DNA of 64,000 bases from a virus. The notes beneath the pieces were generated by a model. It had not been told where the DNA came from and ran no database searches. It saw only the letters and a program-made list of their open reading frames with translations. The translations under genes and the position numbers were made by a program. Shown piece by piece: positions 19,345 through 28,132 of this stretch; position 1 is the first letter of the stretch, and each line of letters starts with the position of its first letter. The stretch is from positions 62,001 through 126,000 of IMG/VR virus record IMGVR_UViG_3300034061_005520, one strand, 5' to 3'.

Positions 19345-20187
19345 ATTCGTCTCCTTTAAATTAGCTTGATTAGAAAATACACCTATTGTTTCGGAAATCG
19401 TCTTTTTTTCTAAATTAATTATTTCAGAACTTTGGGACGGCTCTAGATTTTTCATATTATCTTTCGTAAAAATAACACTTTCTGGGTTTGCTGGTCTATT
19501 TACAAAACCTTTACCAGAGAATGTTATTTCTCGTAAAACTCTACCAATTTTATAATTTTCGTGCTCGCCGTCACCACCGTATGCTCTAAGATATTTAGTC
19601 AAATAGGAGGTATCTTCTCCTCTTGATAATACTCTAAATTCTCCGCTTGTCTTGTTTAGTAAGCCATAATCAAACCCCTTAAAATAACATTCCATACTAA
19701 CATACTTCTCGCCAGACTCTATTTCAGAAATCAGCTTATATGCTCTGTCTCTTAGTGCAGGGTCAGAAAAACCGGTATAGATCACAGAGCCTGTTAAAAT
19801 ATGGTATTTTTGTGGTAAATTTTCTGTTGGTGTGTTATTATCAATTAGGATACCATCATCGGTCATTGGCCAGTTTTCTGTTATATGTCCAATGATACTA
19901 TGCTCATCGTGTTCTAGGTTTGTTGGTTTGTGGGATGGTGTGTTTCTTGCGATCCAAATTTCTTGAGCATCAAAAATATCGTCATTTTTGTTCCAAGATG
20001 ATGTTACTAAAATTGATTGAACATAATAAAGGTCTTTATCTTCTAATGAGGCAATGGACTTCATTTCCTTCATTTTTTGTGAAAGAGAAGGGTCTGATGG
20101 TTGTGCAAGAGATGCGTAGGTTATTGAGGCTTGTGATTGGATTAGCTCGTCTATTCCATCAAGTTTTTCATGTTTAAATATTTGCAT
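18718..20187 (-). CDS. Prohead protease fused to scaffold
   Basis: 489 residues. The N-terminal part (about 1-265) resembles prohead maturation proteases: DEHSIIGHIT near residue 95, KYVSMECYFKGFDYG near 165, REITFSGKGFVNRPANPES near 220. The C-terminal part (about 283-489) is a long coiled coil (TSLQEKTTELETQLAEARE) with Lys/Glu-rich tail, as in scaffolds. An internal start with its own ribosome site at 19344 would give the scaffold alone. The gene sits between portal and decoration genes. Which residues form the active site was not settled. Confidence 0.75.
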   Translation of the reverse strand: MQIFKHEKLDGIDELIQSQASITYASLAQPSDPSLSQKMKEMKSIASLEDKDLYYVQSILVTSSWNKNDDIFDAQEIWIARNTPSHKPTNLEHDEHSIIGHITENWPMTDDGILIDNNTPTENLPQKYHILTGSVIYTGFSDPALRDRAYKLISEIESGEKYVSMECYFKGFDYGLLNKTSGEFRVLSRGEDTSYLTKYLRAYGGDGEHENYKIGRVLREITFSGKGFVNRPANPESVIFTKDNMKNLEPSQSSEIINLEKKTISETIGVFSNQANLKETNMSEQTEVITNEVTTTETEVVAMNDCSEAQASVTSLQEKTTELETQLAEARETISALETAQAEVANLKAELEAASEVIAAYKKKDEEMVKKEKKMKRMAALVDNGIEAEVAEATVEKFDSLDDASFEAMTSLLAAKKAKEEKKPVVEEKEEEKEEASQEVDASVLENVEVEQEIDLSVGGNASTEIESTRAALVDFVYNRLGKKLNKGE

Positions 20188-20201
20188 TATGCCTCCAAGT
20201 A

Positions 20202-22427
20202 TTATTTATGACCCGATAGATCAGAATACACCAGACTATAAAAATAGGCCTTCGTATGTTTTTGTTCTTCGGCGGTGAGTTGTTTTTTGAGATCTTTACT
20301 TGCTTCAATATTCCAGCTCTGGTATTCGGCAAATTTGGTCGATACATCAATACTATTGATAGTATTGAGCTTCGCCATTAGTATGTCTTCGTTAATAGCA
20401 ACGAATGGCTCAAGCGAAAACAATATTTTTGTTTTAGTATTTTCTGCCTCAGAATATTCTGTGCTAGATAAACTTCTCATATTTTTCTTGTTATAGAAAT
20501 CTAGTAAGACGGGATTAAGAATACTGGCTATTTTTTCTTGAGTGTCTAAAGCCCATAGCTGTAAAGACGCTCCTGTTCTTGGGCTAAAGTCTTTAGTTTT
20601 TCTTTTTTCTTTATCTTTTGTATTTTTGGGCCTACCTTGTCCTGGTTGTCCTGGGTTTGACTGCTGCTCTGGTAGTGCTGGAGTTTTCATATCCAGTAAG
20701 CTTTTTTCACCCTTCTTCTTTGGCTTAAGCTCTAGGTCTACTTGACTAGGAGTCGCAAGACCATTTTGTAGAGCAATCTTCTTAAGACTTTCTTCTGTTT
20801 GTGGATCATGCCAAGGACCAGATTTCGGAACCATTCTTTCGTTCTCTCTGTCTTTGTTTTCTCTGTTGAGTCTGCTCTTTTCCATTTCTGGATCAAATCC
20901 AAACATCTTCTGTAGCATTTCATCACTAACAAGATTACGATCAGCTAGCTGTACTAGTAATGCCTTCTCCGCGTCTTCATTACTTAAATCCATCTTGTCA
21001 AACTCTATTTTTGCTGGATACTTAAAACCCATGGCTTTTTGAACCATGGCAATTTCATGCTTCCAGAACGACATTAACACCTTACGACCATACTCTAGTC
21101 TTTGTGTCAGGGTCTTTAACGAAATGAAATTATTAGTGGTTCCAGCGGCGCCATAAGTACCCGTTAGTGTTGGAGGAATACCTAGACCAGCATAAATACT
21201 ATTAAGATGTGGAGTATATTTACCTTCACCTAAAAATTGATGTACATTAGTGTTAGATTGTAGTAGTTCAATGTCTGGACCCCAAACAATATCCATCGTG
21301 CCACCACCAACGTTATTCTGTAGAATATCTCCAAGCTTTGATGCTGCGGCTGCTGTCGGAGCAATTTTATGTTCTAAACTACCTAATTTAAAAATACGAA
21401 TATTATTGATTGCACCATCGAGAGCAGCAAGGTCTGCTAGCTTTAGCTTTTCAACAACATTAATATCATCAAGAATAGCATAAATCATAGGATATGCCCA
21501 AACCTGCCAATCGTCTTTCTTATAGTGAAATACGAGAGTTTTGTCTGGATCTAAAACATAGCCTTTTTTAGTTTTTGCTGCCTCTATAAGCTGAGGTGGA
21601 AGTTGATCAACTATTGCTTTTTCTTCTGGACCTTTGGGGCTATTTATCATTTTTCTAAGCATTGCTGGCATATTAATTGCATATGTTTTATTGCTTACAA
21701 ATGAAGATAAAGAACCGCCCACCACATCTACATATGTAGGATCTATGAAAGTATACTTCCAAGGAATTTCTCTCTTCTCAACTTTAATTTCCTCAGAATT
21801 TACTATCAGGTCAGGACTAGCAATCGATCTATATAGATTATCTGCTACCTTAACGCTGACTTTGGCTGTTTGTCTATTAATAACAATATTACCAGCTTTA
21901 TAAAGATTATTAAGAAATCTTTCTGATCTGTCCTCACCCTTTACTTTCTCGAACCAGTTTCTATAAAATTTTTCTATTCTTTTATTTGGATGAACCAGCC
22001 TAATGCCTTGACAAGCAAAATCACCCATAAGATCAATAACGTTTTTTACTAGGCCAACTCGACTATAAACATCGTTAGCTGCCATAAAGATTTGTTTAAT
22101 CTCTCTTGGCACTGCTTCGTCTGGTCGGAAAAAGTCGTAATCTGCTCTGGTTAGTCCTGGTCTTCCAGAAGTGTTGGGTAGAAGTCCAGAAAAGTCTCTG
22201 TATCTACTGTTATTTGCCTTTGCGTGTTGAAAACCACCAAACTCATCTAAAGATTTCGACGCTTCTGATAATGCAACTTTTTTGCCTTCTATATCACCGT
22301 CATTCCATGTAACATAGGCTTCTTGGTTAGCATTGGCCGCATTTTGTACGGCATCACTCTTTGGGTATTTTTTTGGCATAATAGTATTAGATAGTATTGT
22401 AATATGTTTATATCTTATGATACACAC
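20202..22427 (-). CDS. Portal protein
   Basis: 741 residues, or 725 if translation starts at the ATG at 22379 (MPKKYPKSDA). Portal-like features are the AANDVYSRVGLVKNVIDLMGDFA helix near residue 120, the WKYTFIDPTYVDVVGG strand, VFHYKKDDWQVWAYPMIYAIL near 300 and LNSIYAGLGIPPTLTGTYGAAGTTNNFISLKTLTQRLEYGRK near 415, followed by a stem/crown part. Lies immediately after the large terminase and before the prohead protease, the classic order. The C-terminal 100 residues are charged and may be a specific extension. Confidence 0.82.
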   Translation of the reverse strand: MCIIRYKHITILSNTIMPKKYPKSDAVQNAANANQEAYVTWNDGDIEGKKVALSEASKSLDEFGGFQHAKANNSRYRDFSGLLPNTSGRPGLTRADYDFFRPDEAVPREIKQIFMAANDVYSRVGLVKNVIDLMGDFACQGIRLVHPNKRIEKFYRNWFEKVKGEDRSERFLNNLYKAGNIVINRQTAKVSVKVADNLYRSIASPDLIVNSEEIKVEKREIPWKYTFIDPTYVDVVGGSLSSFVSNKTYAINMPAMLRKMINSPKGPEEKAIVDQLPPQLIEAAKTKKGYVLDPDKTLVFHYKKDDWQVWAYPMIYAILDDINVVEKLKLADLAALDGAINNIRIFKLGSLEHKIAPTAAAASKLGDILQNNVGGGTMDIVWGPDIELLQSNTNVHQFLGEGKYTPHLNSIYAGLGIPPTLTGTYGAAGTTNNFISLKTLTQRLEYGRKVLMSFWKHEIAMVQKAMGFKYPAKIEFDKMDLSNEDAEKALLVQLADRNLVSDEMLQKMFGFDPEMEKSRLNRENKDRENERMVPKSGPWHDPQTEESLKKIALQNGLATPSQVDLELKPKKKGEKSLLDMKTPALPEQQSNPGQPGQGRPKNTKDKEKRKTKDFSPRTGASLQLWALDTQEKIASILNPVLLDFYNKKNMRSLSSTEYSEAENTKTKILFSLEPFVAINEDILMAKLNTINSIDVSTKFAEYQSWNIEASKDLKKQLTAEEQKHTKAYFYSLVYSDLSGHK

Positions 22428-22429
22428 AT

Positions 22430-24463
22430 TTAGCGATAAATACCTTTATAAATATCGTTATTTGCGGATTCTCGGAACCAACTTGGCCCTTTATACATAT
22501 CTCCCGAAGCAGAATTGGGAGACTGTCTTAGGTTGGACCCGATTATATCATAATTGACTGGCTGTAATTCTCTAAAAACTTTTCTAGCTAACATATTAGC
22601 TATTAGCAAAGCGCTATATCGGTCTTTTCTTAGTTTGCCCTTTTTTCCATTGGGTAGTTTAATATCGGGCGTATCCCACCTGTCTCGCGCATTGGGGCCT
22701 GTGCTAGTCTGTGTCATTACAATAGTTGTTAGTTCGTTTTTTAATTCTTCTATCTCTAAAATGCACTCACTCTCGGAGTCATATAGATTTTCGAAGCTTG
22801 CCTCCAGAATGTCTTTATTTTCTTTATCTAGAGCTAATGCTAAACTGAGTTGGTCAAACCTTGGAAATAATAAAACCTTGTCTTCTAAGTCTTTACGCAA
22901 TCCATGGTTAGATTGAGCTGTCCAGTCTGCTCTAGCGAACTGTATCATATGCAGAATGTGTAATCCTGATTGTGTGTCGCTATCTTTGGGTTTGTCTTCA
23001 ACAATTGGCCACATTAGATGTTCCCCATCCTCTAGTTTGGAGGGGTCGTGTAGAGCTTCCTCTACAGCAACACCACCACCCTGTGCGTCTATTCCTATTG
23101 CGTTGGTTGGAAACACCTTCATTAAATTTCTAATTTTTCTTGCACAAAATCCATAGAAGTCATGCTCATTGACCAGACCTGTTTTTTGACGATCTTTAAA
23201 ATTATTTCTATTGGTTGTCCAACAATAGACTATTCTAGAATGATCTTTATGTAGTTCTAAAACCACTATACTAAAATTATCTTTTTCTGAGGCTGGGTCG
23301 ATACCATAAACATACTGCAAGTCGGGATTGCCTTTGGTAGAAACATCAAATAGCACCGGATTGCCATTTACCATAACTGGGTTAGCTTCGTTAGTAACAC
23401 AGCTTTCTATAAGGCTTCGCTTAAAAAATCCGTCACTATCAGCAGTAAAACATGCTGCATATTCCATGTTATATATGCCACTATGGATTGTTGCTTTGGC
23501 TCTGGAGATTTGTTTATCGTCCATGAAGCCCTTGGGAATAAGTTCGTATGGCATTCGTACTATAGAGTAGTCTTTCCAATTAAAGCTATCCGGAACTTCA
23601 CCCTTAAATATTTCTTCTAGTTTTCTTTGGTCTCCCTGGCTCTGAATAATATCCTTGTATCTTCTCCAATATTGGGCAAAATGCTTGAAGCTATAGTCTG
23701 CGGTTCCAGCTATGATAGCCTGATTGCCCTTTTTTATTTGTATTTCTTCTAGTTGCTGATTCCATAGACCTGCTTCTGTCATTGCTTTTTTCTTGGCTTC
23801 TTCTTTTACATTCTGTATTGGGTTGGCACTAACTGCCGCGAAGCCTGAAACTACGGTTTCGTAGATGTCTGGTGATATAGAAGCAAATTCGTCCGCTATA
23901 ATAATGTGTGCTCTAAGACCTCTAATTTTTGACCCGTCGCCCATTGGCACCGCTATTGTCCAGCTTTCGCCAAGTCTCATTGTGCATCTATCAACGTCTC
24001 GCCTTGGCCCATCATCATTGCCATTAAAAATGCTTCGTAATATCGCACTGTTTCGCCAAATAGTTTCCATGTATTCGAATACTAGTTTGCTCTGACGAAA
24101 AGCCGCGCCGACAACAACGATTTTGGTGCCAGGATTAAGTATACATCTTAATGTACAATACAGAGCCATCAAGAACGACTTACCAAAACCACGACTAGCA
24201 ACAAACATAGGAAATGGGCGTGTCCAAAACTCTTCTAGTATAGCTATTTGTATAGGATGAAGCTCTATATCAAATAGTATTTTACAGGTAAATCCGAAGT
24301 TTCTAGGCTGCCTAAGAATACGCATTAGATGCAAATCAGGATTTTCTATATCCTCTTTGCTTCTGTGAATCATAAGATTCTGGTCTATGGATAGGAGAGA
24401 TAGATCTCCTAATTCTAGCCAAGCATCATCAAATGCTGTCTTTTGGTGGCGCGTGTTTTTCAT
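22430..24463 (-). CDS. Terminase large subunit
   Basis: 677 residues. ATPase: Walker A FVASRGFGKSF near residue 90, Walker B HIIIADEFASI near 190, with a coupling region after it. Nuclease: YGIDPASEKDNFSIVVLE near 400 and AIGIDAQGGGVAVEEAL near 465 supply acidic residues of an RNase H fold, and a late RKDRYSALLIANMLAR segment near 630. Together with the portal it packages DNA. Its start overlaps the ERCC4-type nuclease gene by 35 bases. Confidence 0.93.
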   Translation of the reverse strand: MKNTRHQKTAFDDAWLELGDLSLLSIDQNLMIHRSKEDIENPDLHLMRILRQPRNFGFTCKILFDIELHPIQIAILEEFWTRPFPMFVASRGFGKSFLMALYCTLRCILNPGTKIVVVGAAFRQSKLVFEYMETIWRNSAILRSIFNGNDDGPRRDVDRCTMRLGESWTIAVPMGDGSKIRGLRAHIIIADEFASISPDIYETVVSGFAAVSANPIQNVKEEAKKKAMTEAGLWNQQLEEIQIKKGNQAIIAGTADYSFKHFAQYWRRYKDIIQSQGDQRKLEEIFKGEVPDSFNWKDYSIVRMPYELIPKGFMDDKQISRAKATIHSGIYNMEYAACFTADSDGFFKRSLIESCVTNEANPVMVNGNPVLFDVSTKGNPDLQYVYGIDPASEKDNFSIVVLELHKDHSRIVYCWTTNRNNFKDRQKTGLVNEHDFYGFCARKIRNLMKVFPTNAIGIDAQGGGVAVEEALHDPSKLEDGEHLMWPIVEDKPKDSDTQSGLHILHMIQFARADWTAQSNHGLRKDLEDKVLLFPRFDQLSLALALDKENKDILEASFENLYDSESECILEIEELKNELTTIVMTQTSTGPNARDRWDTPDIKLPNGKKGKLRKDRYSALLIANMLARKVFRELQPVNYDIIGSNLRQSPNSASGDMYKGPSWFRESANNDIYKGIYR

Positions 24464-24902
24464 ATACTCTTTTCATAATAGATACGGCCATTTTTTCTGC
24501 GTTCTCGGGTCCGCCGCAAAATAGTATATGTATGCCGTAGTTTAGTTGTATTAGGGTGATGTATTTTAAAATATAATTAGCAGAAATCTTTAAATTGTCC
24601 CAAAGCTTCTTGGGAATATCCGAACCAACAGGAAAAGAGTAGATATCTTCTAGATCAAATTCAAAGAGCATAAATGGATATCTCATTTTACTCATGCGTT
24701 CAAGAACATCTTTGAATCTCTTCTCAGATATATTATTAGCTATTTCTGACACGCTTCTTTTTCGTTCTATGCAAAGAATATCTTCTAGGCCTTCTATACT
24801 ATAGTCACCAGTATCGAGCTTCTTTTTGGCCGTGGCATGAAGCTCAAACTCCCACGGAAGTTGTTCTCTGGTGTCTATAATAACAGTAAAGTCATCAATC
24901 AT
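24429..24902 (-). CDS. ERCC4/XPF-type nuclease
   Basis: 157 residues. The core IIDTREQLPWEF near residue 8, TGDYSIEG near 31 and CIERKRSVSEI near 44 match the XPF/MUS81 active-site pattern GDxnERKx3D, with Glu and Lys in place. This fold cuts branched or flapped DNA. Placed between a conserved Cys protein and the terminase, it may trim branched DNA before packaging, like resolvases in other phages; that role is inference. Start overlaps the previous stop as ATGA. Confidence 0.82.
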   Translation of the reverse strand: MIDDFTVIIDTREQLPWEFELHATAKKKLDTGDYSIEGLEDILCIERKRSVSEIANNISEKRFKDVLERMSKMRYPFMLFEFDLEDIYSFPVGSDIPKKLWDNLKISANYILKYITLIQLNYGIHILFCGGPENAEKMAVSIMKRVYEKHAPPKDSI

Positions 24903-25501
24903 TCTTTATCCAGATCTTCATCGTTTTCTGGTACTGGTTGATTAGCCAAAAGCTTGCGAGACTTCTTAATGGCTCTACCGACCATTAACTTACCAATCAT
25001 ATCCACGAATGGTAAGCCTCTTCTGTTGGCCTCTTCTCTTAGCCATCCAACTACAGTATCAATATTCTGTTCGCACCAGTCGTTGCCTTGAGTATTCATC
25101 TCGATAGCATGCCGACGGCAAGAGCAACTATCGCTCATAACTATGCCAAGACTCTTGATCATTTTACTTAAAACCGTACCGGGACCATTCGGGTCTTCTT
25201 CCATAGTTTTAGGAAACAATGCTCTTAAATATTTAGCTGGCTCAGAACCTAATAGTAGCTTTAGACCATCTTCGATCTGTTGCTGAGTCCAATCGCCAAT
25301 CTGTTCGTATGTTTCGCCAGAAATTAATGTGATAATATTTGGAACACCTTCTATGCGAGCCTGGATCACCTTGTTGTGTGGAGTATCCATGTAGGTAACC
25401 TTAAGCTCAGAAAGAACAATATCTGCTGGCTGGGTTACTTTTCCGCTCTGGTCAGAATAAGGGGGTGGTGTGATAACAATCGGTGGATCATATGTAATCA
25501 T
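24899..25501 (-). CDS. Conserved Cys-containing protein of the packaging operon
   Basis: 200 residues. The middle carries SDSCSCRRHAIEMNTQGNDWCEQNIDTVVGWLREEANRRGLPF: three Cys and one His that could bind zinc, in a pattern I have seen in uncharacterised phage proteins but cannot name. The N-terminus is Pro-rich (VITPPPYSD). Starts and ends overlap its neighbours by four bases, so it belongs to the same translational unit. Function unknown. Confidence 0.6.
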   Translation of the reverse strand: MITYDPPIVITPPPYSDQSGKVTQPADIVLSELKVTYMDTPHNKVIQARIEGVPNIITLISGETYEQIGDWTQQQIEDGLKLLLGSEPAKYLRALFPKTMEEDPNGPGTVLSKMIKSLGIVMSDSCSCRRHAIEMNTQGNDWCEQNIDTVVGWLREEANRRGLPFVDMIGKLMVGRAIKKSRKLLANQPVPENDEDLDKE

Positions 25502-25767
25502 TTTTCTTTTCCTTTGTTTAAAATGAGTTTACTAAAAAACTGACTATAGCTATCCTCTAAACCTTTGATACCGTCATGGTGATATCTACATAATGTTATA
25601 CCGTTATTAAGATGAAACCTTAACCCCGGAAAATCCGACCACCTATAAATGTGGTGCGCATTTAGTTTTATATTAGCTGAGCACCCCGGCCATTGGCAAG
25701 TAAATTTGTCTCTTTTATAGACCGCTTTTCTCCACTTCTTATATTCTGGATCTTGGTAATTACGCAT
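25498..25767 (-). CDS. HNH endonuclease
   Basis: 89 residues from the ATG at 25767; a GTG at 25788 is also possible. The pattern CQWPGCSANIKLNAHHIYRWSDFP, then NNGITLCRYHHDGI, gives the zinc Cys pair, the HH catalytic pair, Asn and the final HxxH-like group of HNH nucleases. Short HNH genes beside terminase genes often take part in DNA packaging or end formation; here that is inferred from position. Confidence 0.85.
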   Translation of the reverse strand: MRNYQDPEYKKWRKAVYKRDKFTCQWPGCSANIKLNAHHIYRWSDFPGLRFHLNNGITLCRYHHDGIKGLEDSYSQFFSKLILNKGKEK

Positions 25768-26575
25768 TATGTTTTTTAACAGACTCACAGTTGAGGATGG
25801 GGCTGTCTACCATTCCGTCGGCAAAAGAATGGTATTCATATAGTTTGTTTTTGGCCTTGTCGGTTGCCATACTAAGAATTTCTAGTTCTCGTCCTTCTTT
25901 TTCTCTTATGTCTTCGTCTTCTAGCATACGAATTAATCCTACCCAGCTACTTTTACCATCTTCTATTCTTTTAATTCTTTGCTCTCTAGTTGCTTTAAGA
26001 TCCTTGCTAATTTTTTGTTGCTCGTTTAGTAATTTGGTATATTCGTTAGTATAACTAGCTATACTATTGCGAGCAAAGTTAAGCTGGGTTTCGAGATTAG
26101 CTAATTTTGGAATATCTCTATCATCTTCTGGTCTTTCGTATTCTTTATCAACTAACTTTTGGAGCTTCTCGGTTTCGGTGATGTGTCGTTTGCGCTCTTT
26201 CATAGAGCGATTGATAAGAATATCTATGGTTATAAATTGTTTTATTTGAAGTTCTTCTGCTGGTAAAACGTCTTCCCTAAATTGTTTAACTAAATTAATC
26301 CATACGTCTTCAAAATACTTTAATTCGCCACTGTCCTCATCAAACTGACGCTCGATCTCTGTCCAGAAGTTTTTGCTTCGTAGCTTTCTTCTGAGTAGTT
26401 CGTGGTCATTCTTTTCTTCGGATGGTATATATAGTTTTTGCTCATCTATATATCTTTGAATAGGAGATGTGCTTCGATTAAGATGCTCAGCTATTTGCTC
26501 AACACTTAATGTTTGAATATTATCCTCTATAAATTTTTCCTCGTCCAGACCTAATTGTCCACGTTTTTTAGCCAT
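25760..26575 (-). CDS. HTH and coiled-coil protein, possible small terminase
   Basis: 271 residues. Residues 12-45 (EEKFIEDNIQTLSVEQIAEHLNRSTSPIQRYI) form a helix-turn-helix. The rest is mostly charged helix, likely coiled coil. It lies three genes upstream of the large terminase, so a small terminase role is possible, but a regulator is equally compatible. The N-terminal HTH resembles that of the protein at 27428-27658 (ELQFIRDNLNSLADKDLANKL), suggesting a shared origin. Overlaps the sigma-like gene by eight bases. Confidence 0.6.
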   Translation of the reverse strand: MAKKRGQLGLDEEKFIEDNIQTLSVEQIAEHLNRSTSPIQRYIDEQKLYIPSEEKNDHELLRRKLRSKNFWTEIERQFDEDSGELKYFEDVWINLVKQFREDVLPAEELQIKQFITIDILINRSMKERKRHITETEKLQKLVDKEYERPEDDRDIPKLANLETQLNFARNSIASYTNEYTKLLNEQQKISKDLKATREQRIKRIEDGKSSWVGLIRMLEDEDIREKEGRELEILSMATDKAKNKLYEYHSFADGMVDSPILNCESVKKHNA

Positions 26576-27221
26576 AACTATTTCCTAAAATTTCTCGTAT
26601 TTTATTGGTTAATTTTAACATATCGCTTTTATTAACCTTGGATCCACCGCGAAACTTCAAATATATTTCTCTTTCTTCTCCGCCCAGTTCACGATCTAAT
26701 ATGTCCAAAATCTCTTTATTTGCCACACTATCTCCTAGGGTTCCCTTAGAGTGAGTTTGATGAATTAAAGAAAAGTCTTCTACTCCTGTTAGATACATAA
26801 GGTTCTTTTTAGCATCGTTTCTTTTACTCCAACTAGCGTATAGATCACAATCCGCTTTGTTATTATATTTAGAGCACTGACTAACGCTAACCTTACAGTG
26901 AGCATCATACAGAGGGCATGTTAAGCAGGGTTTATTGGGGCGTTGGTAATTATCTCTCTTATAGTTAAAAAGACGATTCCTAACGTGGGTCCATAAGAAG
27001 TTTTCTAGTGGTCGTACACCATCATAATTTTTAACACCCTCCAAAGCAAATATGGTTATTTGCTGTTTCATATCCTCGTGCTCATGATAGCCGAACTTAA
27101 ACTTATAGGCCAATTTTTTGCTAATAACTTCAATAACTTCTAATAGTTCACTTTCAGATACTTTGACCTTCTTGCGCGCTTTGGTCTTTTTCTTTTTGGT
27201 CTGGTTGGGTTTCTTCTTCAT
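26568..27221 (-). CDS. Sigma-70-like factor with Cys-rich insert
   Basis: 217 residues. After a Lys-rich tail (1-25), residues 30-92 read like sigma region 2: DMKQQITIFALEGVKNYDGVRPLENFLWTHVRNRLFNYKRDNYQRP. Then comes a Cys-rich insert (CLTCPLYDAHC ... CSKYNNKADC), six Cys possibly binding zinc. A region-4-like end (DRELGGEEREIYLKFRGGSKVNKSDMLKLTNKIREIL) follows. It may direct RNA polymerase to late promoters. Start overlaps the preceding small gene by 68 bases. Confidence 0.68.
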   Translation of the reverse strand: MKKKPNQTKKKKTKARKKVKVSESELLEVIEVISKKLAYKFKFGYHEHEDMKQQITIFALEGVKNYDGVRPLENFLWTHVRNRLFNYKRDNYQRPNKPCLTCPLYDAHCKVSVSQCSKYNNKADCDLYASWSKRNDAKKNLMYLTGVEDFSLIHQTHSKGTLGDSVANKEILDILDRELGGEEREIYLKFRGGSKVNKSDMLKLTNKIREILGNSYG

Positions 27222-27351
27222 TATTTTCTTGTAGTAATTGTGCTATGCTCTTTTCTGGATCTTTAATTTTAAGCTCTTTAGCTACTTCTGCTTCTAATGA
27301 GGCGCTAGCTTTGGTGTCTAGAACGGAAGGAATAAATTGGTAATTATCCAT
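27154..27351 (-). CDS. Small acidic protein at the head of the leftward operon
   Basis: 65 residues from the ATG at 27351, which follows GAGG at five bases; an upstream in-frame start at 27378 is possible. Gln/Glu-rich with no recognised motif. First gene after the divergent promoter region and overlaps the sigma-like gene by 68 bases, so one of the two starts may be misplaced. Confidence 0.5.
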   Translation of the reverse strand: MDNYQFIPSVLDTKASASLEAEVAKELKIKDPEKSIAQLLQENNEEETQPDQKEKDQSAQEGQSI

Positions 27352-27388
27352 GGTGGCCTCTTGCGAAAAAATGGTCAAGCTATACTAT

Positions 27389-27416
27389 ATAGTAGTTGAT
27401 ACACAAATTTTGTCAA
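27389..27416 (-). promoter_or_regulatory. Putative leftward promoter of the virion operon
   Basis: On the minus strand TTGACA, 16 bases, TACTAT. It overlaps the ribosome-site region of the rightward gene at 27428, so the two directions may compete. Confidence 0.5.
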
Positions 27417-27427
27417 AAGGAGAGTAT

Positions 27428-27658
27428 ATGGCTACATATAAAAAGTGGACAGACGCTGAACTGCAGTTCATTCGAGATAATCTTAATAGTTTAGCGGATA
27501 AGGACTTGGCCAATAAGCTTAGTGGTATGACCGGAGAAAATATTAGTCAAGCTATGGTTAGAAGGCAAAGACGAAAGCTGGGCGTTAATAAGCCTAGGGG
27601 TCGTCCTCGCAAGGTTGTGGCGATTTCGGCTAATGATCAAAGTAGTACTGTGGGCTAA
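27428..27658 (+). CDS. Small HTH protein with AT-hook-like tail
   Basis: 76 residues from the ATG at 27428, preceded by AAAAGGAG; an in-frame ATG further upstream lacks a ribosome site. Residues 5-30 (TDAELQFIRDNLNSLADKDLANKLSG) make a helix-turn-helix, then a basic KPRGRPRK motif close to an AT-hook. Likely a DNA-binding regulator at the divergent promoter region. It resembles the N-terminus of the protein at 25760-26575. Ends in a strong terminator. Confidence 0.75.
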   Translation: MATYKKWTDAELQFIRDNLNSLADKDLANKLSGMTGENISQAMVRRQRRKLGVNKPRGRPRKVVAISANDQSSTVG

Positions 27659-27672
27659 ATATCACAAAGAAA

Positions 27673-27705
27673 AGGGGCCTGGCAAAAAGCTGGGCCTCTT
27701 TTTTT
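27673..27705 (+). terminator. Rho-independent terminator
   Basis: An 11-bp stem (AGGGGCCTGGC with GCTGGGCCTCT, three G-U pairs) with an AAAAA loop and a T-run. It ends the HTH gene transcript. Confidence 0.88.
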
Positions 27706-27724
27706 ATAACTATAGGGAGAGAGA

Positions 27725-28036
27725 ATGATGAAAAATATTATTTTAGGATTAGTTTTGATGTTGTGTGTTTTTGGTGAGAGGGGATTTGCTAATGAAGTAA
27801 GCTTTTATAATTATGGTTATGCTCCAGCATCTCCGGTAGTTGTAAATGTTCCACAGGTTCAAACAACGTGGGTTCCTATATCAACAGTTGTTAGTCAGCC
27901 AGTTGTTTATTATACAACTTATGTGTGGACCAATCCTGTGGTTGTTAATCCGTCGTGGGGCTTGGTGGAAAAGCATAGATGTTTTATGTGGCCACCTAGA
28001 TATTATTATGCGCCTTATCAGGCATATAAATACTAA
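27725..28036 (+). CDS. Small secreted Tyr/Pro/Val-rich protein
   Basis: 103 residues. Residues 1-22 form a signal peptide (MMKNIILGLVLMLCVFGERGFA) with a plausible cleavage after FANE. The mature part repeats aromatic and Val/Pro segments (VVVNVPQVQTTWVPISTVV, VVYYTTYVW, PPRYYYAPYQAY). No catalytic motif. It could be an envelope or surface protein made during infection or carried from the host. Flanked by terminators on both sides, so it is an independent unit. Confidence 0.7.
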   Translation: MMKNIILGLVLMLCVFGERGFANEVSFYNYGYAPASPVVVNVPQVQTTWVPISTVVSQPVVYYTTYVWTNPVVVNPSWGLVEKHRCFMWPPRYYYAPYQAYKY

Positions 28037-28055
28037 TCGGTTAAGTTCAAAAATT

Positions 28056-28079
28056 AGCAGGCTTCGGCCTGCTTTTTTT
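28056..28079 (+). terminator. Rho-independent terminator
   Basis: AGCAGGC, TTCG loop, GCCTGCT, then a seven-base T-run, following the secreted protein gene. Confidence 0.93.
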
Positions 28080-28132
28080 ATTGACTTTTGAAATTTTCTA
28101 ATAAAAGAGTTAGGATAATAGTATAAATTATA

